DNA from: Certhia americana
Taxonomy: Eukaryota; Chordata; Aves; Passeriformes; Certhiidae
Direction: 5' to 3'
Length of the DNA: 64,000 nt
Assembly (NCBI GenBank): GCA_018697195.1
Contig: CM031879.1
Coordinates: forward strand, 24,921,660 to 24,985,659
In this document: positions 42,101-49,008 of the stretch, piece by piece
How positions within the stretch are numbered: the first letter of the stretch is position 1
Layout: each line of letters starts with the position of its first letter
Position numbers and translations under genes: made by a program
Notes under the pieces: model-generated
The model's database searches: none
Told to the model about the DNA's origin: nothing
Seen by the model: the letters and a program-made list of their open reading frames with translations, nothing else

Positions 42101-45100
42101 TGTCACAACACTCTAACTGACTAAATAAATTATGCTAACAAATCTAAGTGTCAAAATACCTTGCCAAAAAGGAGGCAGAACTGGATTTTGCACTCAAATA
42201 AGGCCCAGAAATTTGCAGGAGAAGGTGATGGTTTCATCAGGCTGGTTTCATCAGGCTGCCTGTGAGACCTGTCCTTTCTGCTTCTCAAGAAGCAGAATAT
42301 GGGGGGAAAAGCCAGCTTCTGGAGAATGAGGCACAGAGAAGGTAAAGAGATGTACAGAGTCCTGAAGTTTGCTATCTGCAAGTCCTGTTTACCAAATGTA
42401 ACTCAGTGTGCTTTCTGCTTACATTTGGATTGAAAACACCAATTTGTGGTTTCTTGCATTTTGGGGATTTTGTTTTTAATTAGAGTAAATGAGAAATATA
42501 TGCATTTCCATAGAAAAAAGTATTGCCTCTTATAATTTTGCACATGGGGATATCCAAAATTGTTAACATGGTAATTGTTTGCCGTGATTTCTTTATGTGC
42601 CTCACATCTATAATATGCTCCATCATTCCATTATGTTACCCCTGTGGTATGTTAAATAAAAGACACAGTAAAATAAGTGTATAGAAGGTAACTATTTTAA
42701 TAATATACTGTAATAAGAAGTGACCAGGAATCAGATTTTCTTTAATTAGGGCTGGGTTTTATAGGTATTCTTGTGTTTGCATTTTTATGAAAACACAGGT
42801 GGAATTTTTTCACAGGGCTAAAAAACATATTAAATAATTTAATATGAAATTAGCAAAACTTTTCCACTGGCCTATGCAGCCAGGTACATCACAGAATTGT
42901 TAAAATGAAGTATTCTCTCCTGAAGGCTTTAGCAGTTCAAAAAACTGACTGATTGGATGACTTAAAAGAAAAAAAAAAATTGGCTTGTTAATATATTCAG
43001 GCATTTGAAGTACCTAGGTCTGATGCCAGGTGATTTTTAGGATGAGGATAAAGCCATGCTGTTGGGTGTGAGCTTATAAATAAATAAATAAAAATAAATA
43101 AAAAGCAAATACTGTATTGCATATTTTGGCAATAACAAAGCAAAATGATCCTCTAGCAAACAGATTATTCTTTTCATTGATCCCAGGGTCAACTAAAGTG
43201 CAATTATACTGCAACAATATTGTTTCAGATATGAGACCAGTGTTATTTTTACTGAACTTACTGTATTGCATCAAGTCTGATATGTAGTGGGATTGCAGTC
43301 CAGAGAGCTCTCAGAGTTGCTACAATAGCAATAATTGATGCCATCAATTAGCAAGAATACTTTGCTTTTTCGTTTCATCCTTGTAAATAAACACAGGGTC
43401 CTTGCATGTGATTTTGTACTCACAATCAAAACAAGTAAACAAGAAAACTGTCAGGCAGGGCAAGAAGTTTGAGGCTTTTAAGGAGAGGGATTTTTTTGGT
43501 GGTGTACTTGAGAGATGAATGGGAAGGTTTGAAGTGGTTATTTTCAACACTTCATTACACTTACTGGAAAAAAAAAAAAAGAAATTAAAAAACAATTGTA
43601 TTTTTCAAATTAGCTTTTGTCCTGCCCATGTTAAATACCCTGTCCTTCTGTTTGTCTGACTGCTTTCCAATATTGGTGAATTCTTGATGACATGAGATAA
43701 TCCAGTTCTGTTAAGGAAGCTGTTCAATGCTTTATGGGATCATTCAGTTAAAGTTTTAGAATCTGATCAGGGTAACAGACAAAGCGAACAGCCACTTTTA
43801 TCAAGGTGATAGTCAACTTACATGATCAAGTAGAGATCCTTGACCACAGATACAAACAGTGGACAGAAATTTTCTCAGTCCATAGTAATTTCTTCATTTG
43901 ATATTTTTTTGCTGGCAGACACTTTTAATTTCTTCCAATTTTTACTTCCTGCATTTTGTGCCCTTCTTTCCACCTTCTTTCAATTCCGAATTTGTAGTCT
44001 ATGCAGGCAACACAACAATGTCAGCATAGGAAGCTTTATGAAGGAGGTCGATAGGAATTTGTCGAGTTCCTTTCTCTAGGCCCTTCTGTATATAAAATGA
44101 GCTAATTGGAACAGTTTATGAACAGTCTATTCCCCTCTGCCTGGAAACCTCTAAATAGGAGTCTGGTGCAAAGATAAACTGATAATATTAACAGGCTTCA
44201 AGCTTATCTCCCTTTGTGGCTGGATTTGCAGGGCACCAGAGTGGAATCTCAGCTGCTGCTGCTGTTGATGGTTGCCACTGCTGGTCACAAACTGACCTGA
44301 GGGCCAGGTGCATCCATCAGGCATCCATGAGCTTGATGGCTGCTATTTAAGAGCTTTGCAAGTGCAAATGTAATCAGGAAAGCTTTTCAGGCATGCTTAT
44401 TGAGTTGTTAGGCATTTTCATCCTGTCTGTTTTCACCCTAGTGGATAAGAGCCAGTCAGACAACTGGAAGTGTTGATGTCTATGACACTTTTTACATTCT
44501 CTTCCAGCTGTAAACACCACCCCCAGCAGCTGGAGCCTGGACAGTGGGAAGGAAGCCAGAAACACATCAGAAAGTGGAAAGCTTATATCTCCTCCTGTAC
44601 CACCAAGACCTGCACAGACTGGTGAGTTAATGGGCATCTCAGGTAAAGCTCCAGTACTTGAGGGCTTAGATTCTTTCCACTCTGTTTGATGTTTAACTTC
44701 TTGGGCAGGTTAACTGATTATTTGATTTCTTACATGAAAGGCTGTAGAACTGCCTCTGTGGGTATTTTCATCTGGTTAATGTTCTCTGCAGTTTCCAATA
44801 CTAAGCCCCTTTACTAATGAATGAGCAGTTTCAGACGGTTCATGTTAGTACGAGGAAGGATGATCAAATTTAGTCTTTTGATTTTATGATAATTGGAGGT
44901 TAATAATCAGAAATGGTCATTAATCACAAAGAATCTTATTGGCCAGAAAATTCACAGCAATCACAAAAGTACATGAGTTCTGTTACAATAACCACTTTGC
45001 CTTTCAAATGATTAATTTCCATTTAAAGGAAAGGCTACTCAAGTGATACTATAAATATCATTGTTCTCAAGGGAGTGAGTAAGCGTTTTGTGTATTATAC

Positions 45101-48100
45101 TTATGCCTCTGAGTTTCTCCAGGCATGTTTCTAGTATATTCGAAAGTAGATGTTTGATATATTATGTATTTTCTATTTTCTTTATTTGACTTACAAATAC
45201 ATAATATATTTCTTTAGAACAAAAAGCGAAAAGTTGTTTTATTGACTCTTTTTTTACTTATCATTTGGTAGATTATAAATCAATTTATAGTGATATAAAA
45301 TTTGTCAGAAAAGGCAGATGCAGAAATTTTTCATACTTGGTTGTACTGCAAGATAATCCAGAGAGCAAAGCAAAATAAACAAAATCTCTAAAACTATTTA
45401 CAGCCATTGGTCAAGGGAACTAGAGATAGTGTTTATGTATCGAATGATCTCCTATCCACTTAAAAAGATTTCTTAGTGAAAATTGTAATGCCACAAGTGC
45501 ACTGAAATCTTTCTACTTTACAGCATCACCAGCAAGACACATAGCCTCTATTTCCCCTTCTCCTGCTGGAAGATCACCAATGAAGGTACTGTCTTATTGC
45601 TGTGAATTGTCTTTGTGAGACAGGTCTTGTTTGTTGTGGGGTAGATGGTATACATTTAATTACATTATTTAGGATTATATTATGTTTTCTTTTTCTTATC
45701 ATATGCCTGTACAAAACCCAGTATTCTGTTTCCAAAGTGGAAGAAGCAGAGGTGCCAGGAAAACCTGTTGTGCAACTCACTCATCTTATTCTTCCAGCAT
45801 TCAGAGCTGTTAGATTAGAGGGTCTGTTAGAGAGTATTCCCTGCTTCAATCATTTAAATACCCATTTTCCTCTGCAGGAGGATCCAGGGAGGTTGTAAGA
45901 AGTTGCAAGTAGTTTGACACCTGCCAGCAGGAAACATTAAGCATAGGCTGTGAATATGCACTGGTTCTTCTCTGGCAGTTAAACATCCAAAATAATTTGA
46001 GATCTGGGCTAAACTGACCAGGTTTCATTTCTATTTCAAGATATTTGCATGTGTTGGTACCCACATATTGGTATCTGCTTTTTTTTTTTTTAAAACTTGA
46101 CTGGGAAATCTGTGTTTTCACAGCATTGGAGCACACAAACACACAGCTTCCTTATTCTAGGCAAATCCAGGTGCTGGCAGAGTACATGATATTGGTCTTG
46201 GGTATAGCCTCTGCCACCCCATTGAAGCAGATATGATTCTGCAGGTAGAAATATAAGAGTCAACAAAATGGAAGGAGAGCAAATAGAAAGGAGCATGACT
46301 GGTGCTTGAGGTGCTCAGATGGAAGGACAGAGGGAAACAGCCCTGCTAAAGTAATCCCTCAGCAACCCAATGCCTAACTAATACTGCAGAGGTACACATT
46401 GCCTGAGGAGGAGAACAGCAGCCCAAAGTATTTCCATTCCCCTTGAAGTCCCTAATTACAAGTCCACACTCATGGTCCTGTTTGCCTTCCCATAAGCCTA
46501 TAACATTTCTGCTTGGGTCTGCACAGTGGTCCAAATTCATCACAAAGCAATTCTGCTGGCCATCAGAGTGCCCCATAGTCCTAATATCATTCTGCTGAAG
46601 TGAGCACCAATCCCAAATTTTGCCCTAGTTGCTTACTAAGAAGCTCTTTAGATCATTAGGATCTTGTCCAAAGATGAGTGACCCTTCCTTTTCATTGTGA
46701 ATGAACACAGTACTGATGGTTCTTAGGGATGTTTGAAGCTCATCCTAACATTCTTCTATAGATATGGACAGAATTTAAGCATTTTACAGTCTGGATTGCT
46801 GCTTGGAAGAGGAATCCTGGCCCAAAATACTTCTGAGAACTGCTGGATCTCACTTTGAGCATCCATGAATTTCCGGACTGTTTTGGTGTCTAGACTGTTA
46901 CTTGCTACTAATAAAAGCAGTCTGTTTTACCAGAACCAAGTGGTTACCCTTGCAGACTTTACATATTTGTCATTGTTCTGAATGACAAAAGCAGAGGTCC
47001 TAAATCTTATATATGGTCACTTAATCCAAGTGTCCAGTATTCTTGGAACTGGAGCCAAATACATAATTTATTTGAAAACCTTGACCCTGGATGTTTGTGG
47101 GAATAGGAGCGCAATTGCACCCTCCTCACATACAGAGGAATAGAACATGAAACAAGTAGTTAAACAGGCTCCTGAGAAAGTCTGAAATGTTTTCACCAGG
47201 TGTTGAGCTTTAAATGAAACTTACTTTGCTTTTTCCACAGACATATACAGGGCTCAGATTTTAGCCTTTCTTCTAACAGTGTGCTACCAGAGAAAACCAT
47301 CCTAGCACAAAACCCGCTAATGTAAATTAAGAATATTTTTCTCCATTGATTCCAGTGCTCTGTGGATCCAGTCCTAGATGGATAACTAAAATTATCTCAA
47401 CAGCATAAAGTCAGTGCGGCCAACTCTGTACACCCCTGCCCCTCTCCTCCTCCTCCATTCCTACCCTTTGTTGCATGGCTCACTCTCTCACCTAAGACTG
47501 AGCAACTGAGCATCAACCAGTCTAACAAGAATGGGAGAGAGAAATTTGGCTTTATTTTGATTTCTCCATCCCTTTTTCAGCCTAAGGCTTGAGGCCAATA
47601 AGTCAGGATTGTCTCCAGTCATAATTAAATAAATTGCAAAAGATTTTTAACTTGGAAAGTGTGGGCTAACCTTTTACAGTTTTCAGTTCAAGTTGCTTCA
47701 CTGGAATAGGACTGCTCAATGGTTTTAGGTAGGCCTTTATTGTCCATGCCTTTTATTTGTCATCAGCACTGTTGTTGCTGCTTGGACCCTCAGCTCCTGT
47801 CCCTCACCATCCCTCACTGACTTGTGGGGCTACTGGTGCAGCCTCTGGCCACCTGTGCCCTCCATATGGCCCTTGTCGCTGAGGCACACGTGGTGTGTTG
47901 TGTTTGTATGTCTAAGGGCCACCTGGGAGATGGGGGAATTCAGGAAGGGTGGTGATGCTTTCATCTCCTGCCATTCTGCTGCTGCTCCAAATGGGAGGGG
48001 GCTGGCACCCAGCAGCGGCTCTTACCTTGACACCTGCTTAGTGCTACCCCTCCGACACTGGTTTTATGGTACACTCAGAAATGATGCCATGATGTAAATG

Positions 48101-49008
48101 CACTTTTCACTGCATGGCGATGCACTAAAAGCTGTGAGGAAAAGCTTTGGAAACTGAATTTGTGATATGAGAACCTGCAATAGCAGCAGTGGCTGGGCTT
48201 TGGCGTTAGGGGGCAGGACACCCCCAAGTATGCCCTGTGCCTTGTGATGCATTCCACTTCCAGCTGGGAAAACTAAGGGTGCATTCTAAAGACTACGAGA
48301 TTTTGCCACGGTATTATGCGAGTAACATTTAAAAACAGTTTTATTTCCACTTATATGAATTACTGGCATGACCACTATCTAAGGTGTACCCAGGCACTAT
48401 TGAAATGAGCTTTTTATCAGTTTCTTACCAGGTCTTGATTAAACAGGGACACAACCATTTCTGTTTATCAAAGCTCAGAGTTACATGCACTGTATCTCTG
48501 TATATTTTCAGTCTTAGCGCAGAAACACTCTCCCTCCTATATATATGACTGGTAAATTCTACTTCCCCTTTCTTTTGAGCAGGGGTCTGCACAATCATTC
48601 ACACCATCTCCAGTGGAGTATCATTCCTCGGGGCTCATATCCAACTCCCCGGCACTGTCAGGGAGTTACAGCAGCGGCATCTCTTCGCTCAGCCGATGTA
48701 GCACGTCAGAAACATCAGGCTTTGAAAGCCAAGGCAGCGAACCAGCAGTGACTGTCCCAAGCTACAACATTTCCGAGGAGCCTGTGAGAAAAGAAAGCAA
48801 AACCCCGCCACCTTACAGCGTGTACGAGCGGACTTTGAAACGCCCCGTTCCTCTACCTCACAGCCTGTCCATCCCGCCTGCCGCAGACCCGCCGGCACTG
48901 CCACCCAAACCACAGCTGGTTCGGCCCAACAACCTGGACAACAGCAGCAGGAGGACTGAGCAGGTTCCCCGGCCCAGGCCTCTGCCCCGAAAAGTCTCTC
49001 AGCTATGA
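5559..49008 (+). CDS. DOCK4: DOCK4, 3' half of gene (26 coding exons, spliced)
   Basis: Dedicator of cytokinesis 4 is a cytoplasmic guanine nucleotide exchange factor for Rac (and reported for Rap), acting with ELMO at the plasma membrane in cell migration, adhesion and neurite growth (family knowledge). The 26 exons listed separately sum to 2977 nt and keep one frame across every junction: 991 residues plus one split codon, then TGA at 49006-49008. Numbering the first full codon (Val) as w1, w1-197 is the helical region before the catalytic domain, w198-622 is the DHR-2 exchange domain, and w623-991 is a Ser/Pro-rich tail ending VSQL. The full protein is about 1966 residues in human, so the SH3 and DHR-1 domains lie upstream of the window. 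Assignment to DOCK4 rather than DOCK3 or DOCK5 rests on the tail, which matches what I remember of human DOCK4 almost throughout, including the last residues PRPRPLPRKVSQL. Confidence 0.97.
7183..7283 (+). CDS. DOCK4: DOCK4 exon e2 (w26-59)
   Basis: 101 nt. Acceptor TTATTGTAG, donor AAAA|GTAAGT. It encodes IWDSYFFLAVIFINQLCLQL and then a lysine-rich stretch KKKK, and ends two bases into a Lys codon completed by the next exon. The short basic patch follows a hydrophobic helix and is conserved in DOCK4 as I remember it. The 602-bp intron that follows has no other feature. Confidence 0.96.
7886..7944 (+). CDS. DOCK4: DOCK4 exon e3 (w59-79)
   Basis: 59 nt. Acceptor ACACTGCAG, donor TTTAG|GTAAGT. 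It reads YGDMRVTMGCEIFSMWQNL, finishing the Lys codon from e2 and leaving one base of a Gly codon. It lies in the helical region before DHR-2. The 2095-bp intron that follows holds only chance open frames. Confidence 0.96.
10040..10188 (+). CDS. DOCK4: DOCK4 exon e4 (w79-128)
   Basis: 149 nt. Acceptor TTCATTTTAG, donor AAGCAG|GTACTT. It begins GEHKLHFIPALIGPFLEV and ends SGNFKQ on a codon boundary. It is strongly conserved helical-repeat sequence characteristic of the DOCK3/DOCK4 subfamily. The 1554-bp intron that follows includes an A-rich and short (CA)n stretch at about 11495-11555. Confidence 0.97.
11495..11555. repeat. A-rich / short (CA)n low-complexity stretch
   Basis: Interrupted poly-A followed by about seven CA units (11536-11550) and more A. 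It lies roughly 190 bp upstream of exon e5. Confidence 0.8.
11743..11828 (+). CDS. DOCK4: DOCK4 exon e5 (w129-157)
   Basis: 86 nt. Acceptor TATGTTGCAG, donor CAGTAT|GTGAGT. It reads VEAKLIDKLDSLMSEGKGDE and ends RELFNS plus two bases (AT) of an Ile codon. The next intron (11829-16939, 5111 bp) is the longest complete one in the window. I saw no other exon or recognisable repeat in it. Confidence 0.96.
16940..16966 (+). CDS. DOCK4: DOCK4 microexon e6, 27 nt (w157-166)
   Basis: Only 27 nt. Acceptor CTGGACTAG, donor CCTAG|GTAAGA. With the two bases carried from e5 and one base from e7 it encodes IIPLFGPYPS, exactly the residues expected between ELFNS and LLKKIE from my memory of human DOCK4. 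Both junctions are phase 2, so skipping it would keep the frame and remove nine residues. The next intron is only 164 bp. Confidence 0.9.
   Translation, partial: NSTFWSLS
17131..17226 (+). CDS. DOCK4: DOCK4 exon e7 (w166-198)
   Basis: 96 nt. The acceptor follows a long T tract (TTTTTTTTCAG); donor TACAG|GTGAGT. It reads LLKKIERETWRESGVSLIAT and continues to LMERLLDY, ending two bases into an Arg codon. It is the last exon before DHR-2. The 1194-bp intron that follows has no recognisable content. Confidence 0.97.
18421..18481 (+). CDS. DOCK4: DOCK4 exon e8, start of DHR-2 (w198-218)
   Basis: 61 nt. Acceptor TTCTGCTTTAG, donor CTTTTG|GTTTGT, which is a weak match to the U2 consensus. It encodes RDCMKMGEVDGKKIGCTVSL plus a Leu and ends on a codon boundary. 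The assignment to the start of DHR-2 follows from length bookkeeping against the human domain limits as I recall them. The 1720-bp intron that follows has only chance antisense frames. Confidence 0.93.
20202..20295 (+). CDS. DOCK4: DOCK4 exon e9, DHR-2 lobe A (w219-250)
   Basis: 94 nt. Acceptor TTTTTTTTCAG, donor TTCACAG|GTAACT. It reads NFYKTELNKEEMYIRYIHKL and then YDLHLKAQNFT. In the family, lobe A of DHR-2 is a helical array that mediates dimerisation. It ends one base into a Glu codon. The 3532-bp intron that follows contains a 19-nt T run at 21505-21523 but nothing gene-like. Confidence 0.97.
21505..21523. repeat. poly-T tract
   Basis: Nineteen consecutive T in the intron between e9 and e10. 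Confidence 0.85.
23828..23976 (+). CDS. DOCK4: DOCK4 exon e10, DHR-2 lobe A (w250-299)
   Basis: 149 nt. Acceptor TTTGTCTTGCAG, donor GGAAAG|GTAAAA. It begins EAAYTLLLYDELLEWSD and ends IIQNFDRGK on a codon boundary. This is lobe A of the exchange domain. The 989-bp intron that follows includes a possible ancient MIR-like SINE fragment (about 24214-24312). Confidence 0.97.
24214..24312 (+). mobile_element. possible ancient MIR-like SINE fragment
   Basis: The segment TTCTCCCCATTTTAAAGGTG, followed by GAAAATGAG and later TTCACTTAGTGACCAAGTGA, resembles in order and spacing the MIR core (consensus recalled as CCCCATTTTACAGATGAGGA, then GTGACTTGCCCAAGG). It is diverged, so this is a pattern match by eye. 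Such old relics are known from bird genomes. Confidence 0.4.
24966..25052 (+). CDS. DOCK4: DOCK4 exon e11, DHR-2 (w300-328)
   Basis: 87 nt (29 codons). Acceptor TTTGCTTGCAG, donor ATGAGG|GTAATG. It reads CWENGIILCRKIAEQYESYY and ends RNLSKMR. Both ends are phase 0. The 1675-bp intron that follows contains an antisense CR1 fragment at 25258-25341. Confidence 0.97.
25258..25341 (-). mobile_element. CR1 LINE 3'-end fragment
   Basis: The plus strand reads ATGGTTTGGGTTAGAAGCC, then ATGATCTAGTTCCAGCCCCC, then ACACCTTCCACTGGACCAGG. This is the reverse complement of the CR1 3' untranslated end as I know it. The 'ATGGGCAGGG' segment expected between CCCCCTGC and ACACC is deleted. The copy is non-coding and old. 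Confidence 0.85.
26728..26832 (+). CDS. DOCK4: DOCK4 exon e12, DHR-2 (w329-363)
   Basis: 105 nt (35 codons). Acceptor TCACACAG, donor TTGAGG|GTAAGT. It reads MMEASLYDKIMDQQRLEPEF and ends YGKKFPFFLR. The segment FFRVGFYGKKFP is the start of DHR-2 lobe B and is a hallmark of the DOCK family. The 1800-bp intron that follows has a poly-T run at 27188-27211. Confidence 0.98.
27188..27211. repeat. poly-T tract
   Basis: Twenty-four consecutive T in the intron between e12 and e13. It may be the A-tail of an antisense retroposon, but no body could be recognised next to it. Confidence 0.85.
28633..28774 (+). CDS. DOCK4: DOCK4 exon e13, DHR-2 lobe B (w364-411)
   Basis: 142 nt. The acceptor is TATTCCGCTCAG. 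The donor is CACAGT|GTATCC, which is not a U2 consensus but matches the U12-type donor. It begins NKEFVCRGHDYERLEAFQQR and ends IFQAEAQ plus one base of a Tyr codon. An open frame continues past the donor into the intron, but the true junction is fixed by phase and by continuation YLQIYAVTP in e14. Confidence 0.95.
28775..29384 (+). other. DOCK4: probable U12-type (minor spliceosome) intron
   Basis: This 610-bp intron starts GTATCCAC, close to the U12 donor consensus RTATCCTT. It contains CCTTAAC at 29365-29371, a perfect core of the U12 branch-site consensus TTCCTTAAC. The likely branch A at 29370 lies 14 nt before the acceptor AG (29383-29384), within the 10-16 nt typical for U12 introns. 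It lacks a long polypyrimidine tract and is phase 1. All of this is read directly from the sequence; use of the minor spliceosome is inferred. Confidence 0.8.
29385..29551 (+). CDS. DOCK4: DOCK4 exon e14, DHR-2 lobe B (w411-466)
   Basis: 167 nt. Acceptor TTTACATATAG, donor TTCAAG|GTAAAG. It reads (Y)LQIYAVTPIPENQ, continues to NIKSFYKVNHIWRFRYDRPF and ends KENEFK. An AG seven bases further in (TTTGCAG) would break the frame, so the earlier AG is used. This is the lobe B beta-sheet region that contacts the GTPase switch regions in the family. The 1289-bp intron that follows holds only chance frames. Confidence 0.97.
30841..30927 (+). CDS. DOCK4: DOCK4 exon e15, DHR-2 (w467-495)
   Basis: 87 nt (29 codons). 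Acceptor TATATTTTAG, donor GAAGTG|GTGAGT. It reads SLWVERTTLILVQSLPGISR and then WFEVEKREV. The LPGISRWFEV segment is a conserved DHR-2 signature. The 1637-bp intron that follows contains an AT-rich palindromic TA stretch around 31543-31579. Confidence 0.97.
31543..31579. repeat. TA-rich simple repeat
   Basis: Interrupted (AT)n tract able to form a cruciform or hairpin, inside the intron between e15 and e16. Confidence 0.8.
32565..32741 (+). CDS. DOCK4: DOCK4 exon e16, catalytic lobe C with alpha-10 insert (w496-554)
   Basis: 177 nt (59 codons). Acceptor TCATGTTTCAG, donor CAAGAG|GTAAGC. It begins VEMSPLENAIEVLENKNQQL and includes NPLTMCLNGVIDAAVNGGVA. The Val in DAAVNGG (codon 32712-32714) aligns with the nucleotide-sensor valine of the alpha-10 insert (Val1538 in DOCK2, Val1951 in DOCK9 as I recall), which expels Mg2+ and nucleotide from the GTPase. 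The catalytic element is therefore intact. The 1953-bp intron that follows has a (TA)n repeat and a pyrimidine-rich block. Confidence 0.98.
33113..33150. repeat. (TA)n microsatellite
   Basis: About nineteen uninterrupted TA units in the intron between e16 and e17. It is long enough to be length-polymorphic and to extrude a cruciform. Confidence 0.95.
34695..34778 (+). CDS. DOCK4: DOCK4 exon e17, DHR-2 lobe C (w555-582)
   Basis: 84 nt (28 codons). Acceptor TCTGTTTAG, donor GAGCAG|GTAGAG. It begins AFFVKEYILNHPEDGEKITR and ends LRELMLEQ, continuing directly from the alpha-10 insert of e16. Both ends are phase 0. The 1791-bp intron that follows carries two poly-T runs near its 3' end. Confidence 0.97.
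36536..36557. repeat. poly-T tract extending a polypyrimidine tract
   Basis: Twenty-two T followed by CCCTTTCTGTAG, which is the acceptor of exon e18. A second T run lies at 36485-36496. Length changes here could affect splicing of e18. Confidence 0.85.
36570..36689 (+). CDS. DOCK4: DOCK4 exon e18, end of DHR-2 (w583-622)
   Basis: 120 nt (40 codons). Acceptor CCCTTTCTGTAG, donor ATACAG|GTACTC. It begins AQILEFGLAVHEKVVPQDMR and ends FFVMKSSLGIQ. It finishes the DHR-2 domain; residue counting puts its end near human residue 1596, the domain limit I recall. The 376-bp intron that follows holds nothing. Confidence 0.97.
37066..37187 (+). CDS. DOCK4: DOCK4 exon e19, start of C-terminal tail (w623-663)
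   Basis: 122 nt. The acceptor is AACTCACCAG. The donor is CGACGCAG|GCAAGT, a GC rather than GT donor. It begins EFSACVQASPVHFPNGSPRV and ends RVIPRR plus two bases (AG) of a Ser codon. Using GT donors nearby breaks the frame with e20, so the GC site is required. This is the start of the Ser/Pro-rich tail that recruits SH3 proteins in the family. Confidence 0.94.
37188..37455 (+). other. DOCK4: GC-AG intron with decoy acceptor
   Basis: A 268-bp intron with donor AG|GCAAGT, the canonical form of the rare GC donor class. Its real acceptor (TTCTTATAACAG, ending 37455) has a poor pyrimidine tract. At 37317-37361 lies an almost pure CT tract ending CCCCCAG that looks far stronger. Joining to it would create Ser followed at once by TAA (37363-37365). 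Confidence 0.9.
37456..37576 (+). CDS. DOCK4: DOCK4 exon e20, Ser-rich tail (w663-703)
   Basis: 121 nt. Acceptor TTATAACAG, donor ATGCAG|GTATAA. It begins (S)PLSYPAVNRYSSSSLSSQ and ends SSDEVFNMQ. It is serine-rich and likely disordered, with many potential phosphorylation sites. It ends on a codon boundary. The 520-bp intron that follows is unremarkable. Confidence 0.96.
38097..38178 (+). CDS. DOCK4: DOCK4 exon e21, Ser/Thr-rich tail (w704-731)
   Basis: 82 nt. Acceptor CTATACACAG, donor CCAGAG|GTCAGT. It begins PSPSTSSLSSTHSASPNVTS and ends SAPSSAR plus one base of an Ala codon. It is low-complexity Ser/Pro/Thr sequence typical of the DOCK4 tail. The next intron is 212 bp. Confidence 0.96.
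38391..38500 (+). CDS. DOCK4: DOCK4 exon e22, tail (w731-767)
   Basis: 110 nt. Acceptor TATATTCTAG, donor TCTCAG|GTAAGA. It begins (A)SPLLSDKHKHSRENSCLSP and ends IYPTPLETSQ on a codon boundary. The RENSCLSP and RPCS segments are candidate basophilic and Pro-directed phosphosites. The 3418-bp intron that follows contains the candidate optional exon at 39650-39817. Confidence 0.96.
39650..39817 (+). CDS. DOCK4: candidate optional DOCK4 cassette exon (phase 0/0, 56 codons)
   Basis: This lies between e22, which ends on a codon boundary, and e23, which begins on one. It is 168 nt (56 codons) and fully open in the phase-compatible frame. It has a good acceptor (CCCATTTTTGCTCCCAG) and a consensus donor (GAGAGG|GTAAGT). 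The peptide begins TTNSCFAKWNATSIPHSIRD, includes REAEELVGPVSALSEARPAG, and ends SLPSVSHER. The stretch is richer in GC and CpG than the intron around it. Adding it would lengthen the tail by 56 residues without a frameshift. A DOCK4 isoform with an extra exon 49 has been reported in human brain, eye and inner ear and linked to harmonin. If human has 52 constitutive exons, this position would be exon 49. I cannot compare sequences here, so the identity is inferred. Confidence 0.6.
41919..41991 (+). CDS. DOCK4: DOCK4 exon e23, tail (w768-792)
   Basis: 73 nt. Acceptor CAATTTACAG, donor GACAAAG|GTAAGC. It reads RMLFNHIGDGALPRSDSNLP and ends GSDK plus one base of an Ala codon. It follows e22 in phase 0, the junction where the candidate optional exon would be inserted. 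The 2516-bp intron that follows has a 14-bp tandem duplication and an (AAAT)n run but no exon that I could find. Confidence 0.95.
42230..42257 (+). repeat. 14-bp perfect tandem duplication
   Basis: GGTTTCATCAGGCT occurs at 42230-42243 and again at 42244-42257 with no spacer. Confidence 0.95.
43076..43105. repeat. (TAAA)n microsatellite
   Basis: About seven TAAA units, one interrupted by extra A, in the intron between e23 and e24. Confidence 0.85.
44508..44621 (+). CDS. DOCK4: DOCK4 exon e24, tail with SH3-binding motif (w792-830)
   Basis: 114 nt. Acceptor TTCTCTTCCAG, donor AGACTG|GTGAGT. It begins (A)VNTTPSSWSLDSGKEARN and ends LISPPVPPRPAQT plus one base of the next Ala codon. PPVPPR fits the class II SH3 ligand pattern PxxPxR, which suits the known binding of the DOCK4 tail to SH3 adaptors. 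The 902-bp intron that follows is AT-rich with no feature. Confidence 0.96.
45524..45585 (+). CDS. DOCK4: DOCK4 exon e25, tail (w830-850)
   Basis: 62 nt. Acceptor CTACTTTACAG, donor ATGAAG|GTACTG. It encodes ASPARHIASISPSPAGRSPM plus Lys, with several SP sites, and ends on a codon boundary. The 2997-bp intron that follows has a somewhat GC-richer part (about 47750-48260) without a phase-compatible exon that I could support. Confidence 0.95.
48583..49008 (+). CDS. DOCK4: DOCK4 terminal coding exon e26 (w851-991)
   Basis: 426 nt including TGA at 49006-49008. Acceptor TCTTTTGAGCAG. It begins GSAQSFTPSPVEYHSSGLIS. Motifs seen, in order: SPVEYHS; a Ser-rich SSGISSLSRCSTSETSG; PPPYSVYE, a PPxY WW-domain ligand pattern; PALPPK, matching the Crk-type SH3 ligand PxLPxK; and the C-terminus VSQL, whose S-x-L fits a class I PDZ ligand. 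The exon is clearly GC- and CpG-richer than the rest of the gene. Compared with my memory of human DOCK4, the short VPVPVP repeat after the Ser-rich part is missing here. Confidence 0.97.
   Translation, partial: GSAQSFTPSPVEYHSSGLISNSPALSGSYSSGISSLSRCSTSETSGFESQGSEPAVTVPSYNISEEPVRKESKTPPPYSVYERTLKRPVPLPHSLSIPPAADPPALPPKPQLVRPNNLDNSSRRTEQVPRPRPLPRKVSQL

Noticed and set aside
47822..48097. 91-codon open frame in the GC-richer part of the last intron
   Set aside because: No matching acceptor and donor in the required phase, and the Trp/Leu-rich peptide has no similarity I recognise.
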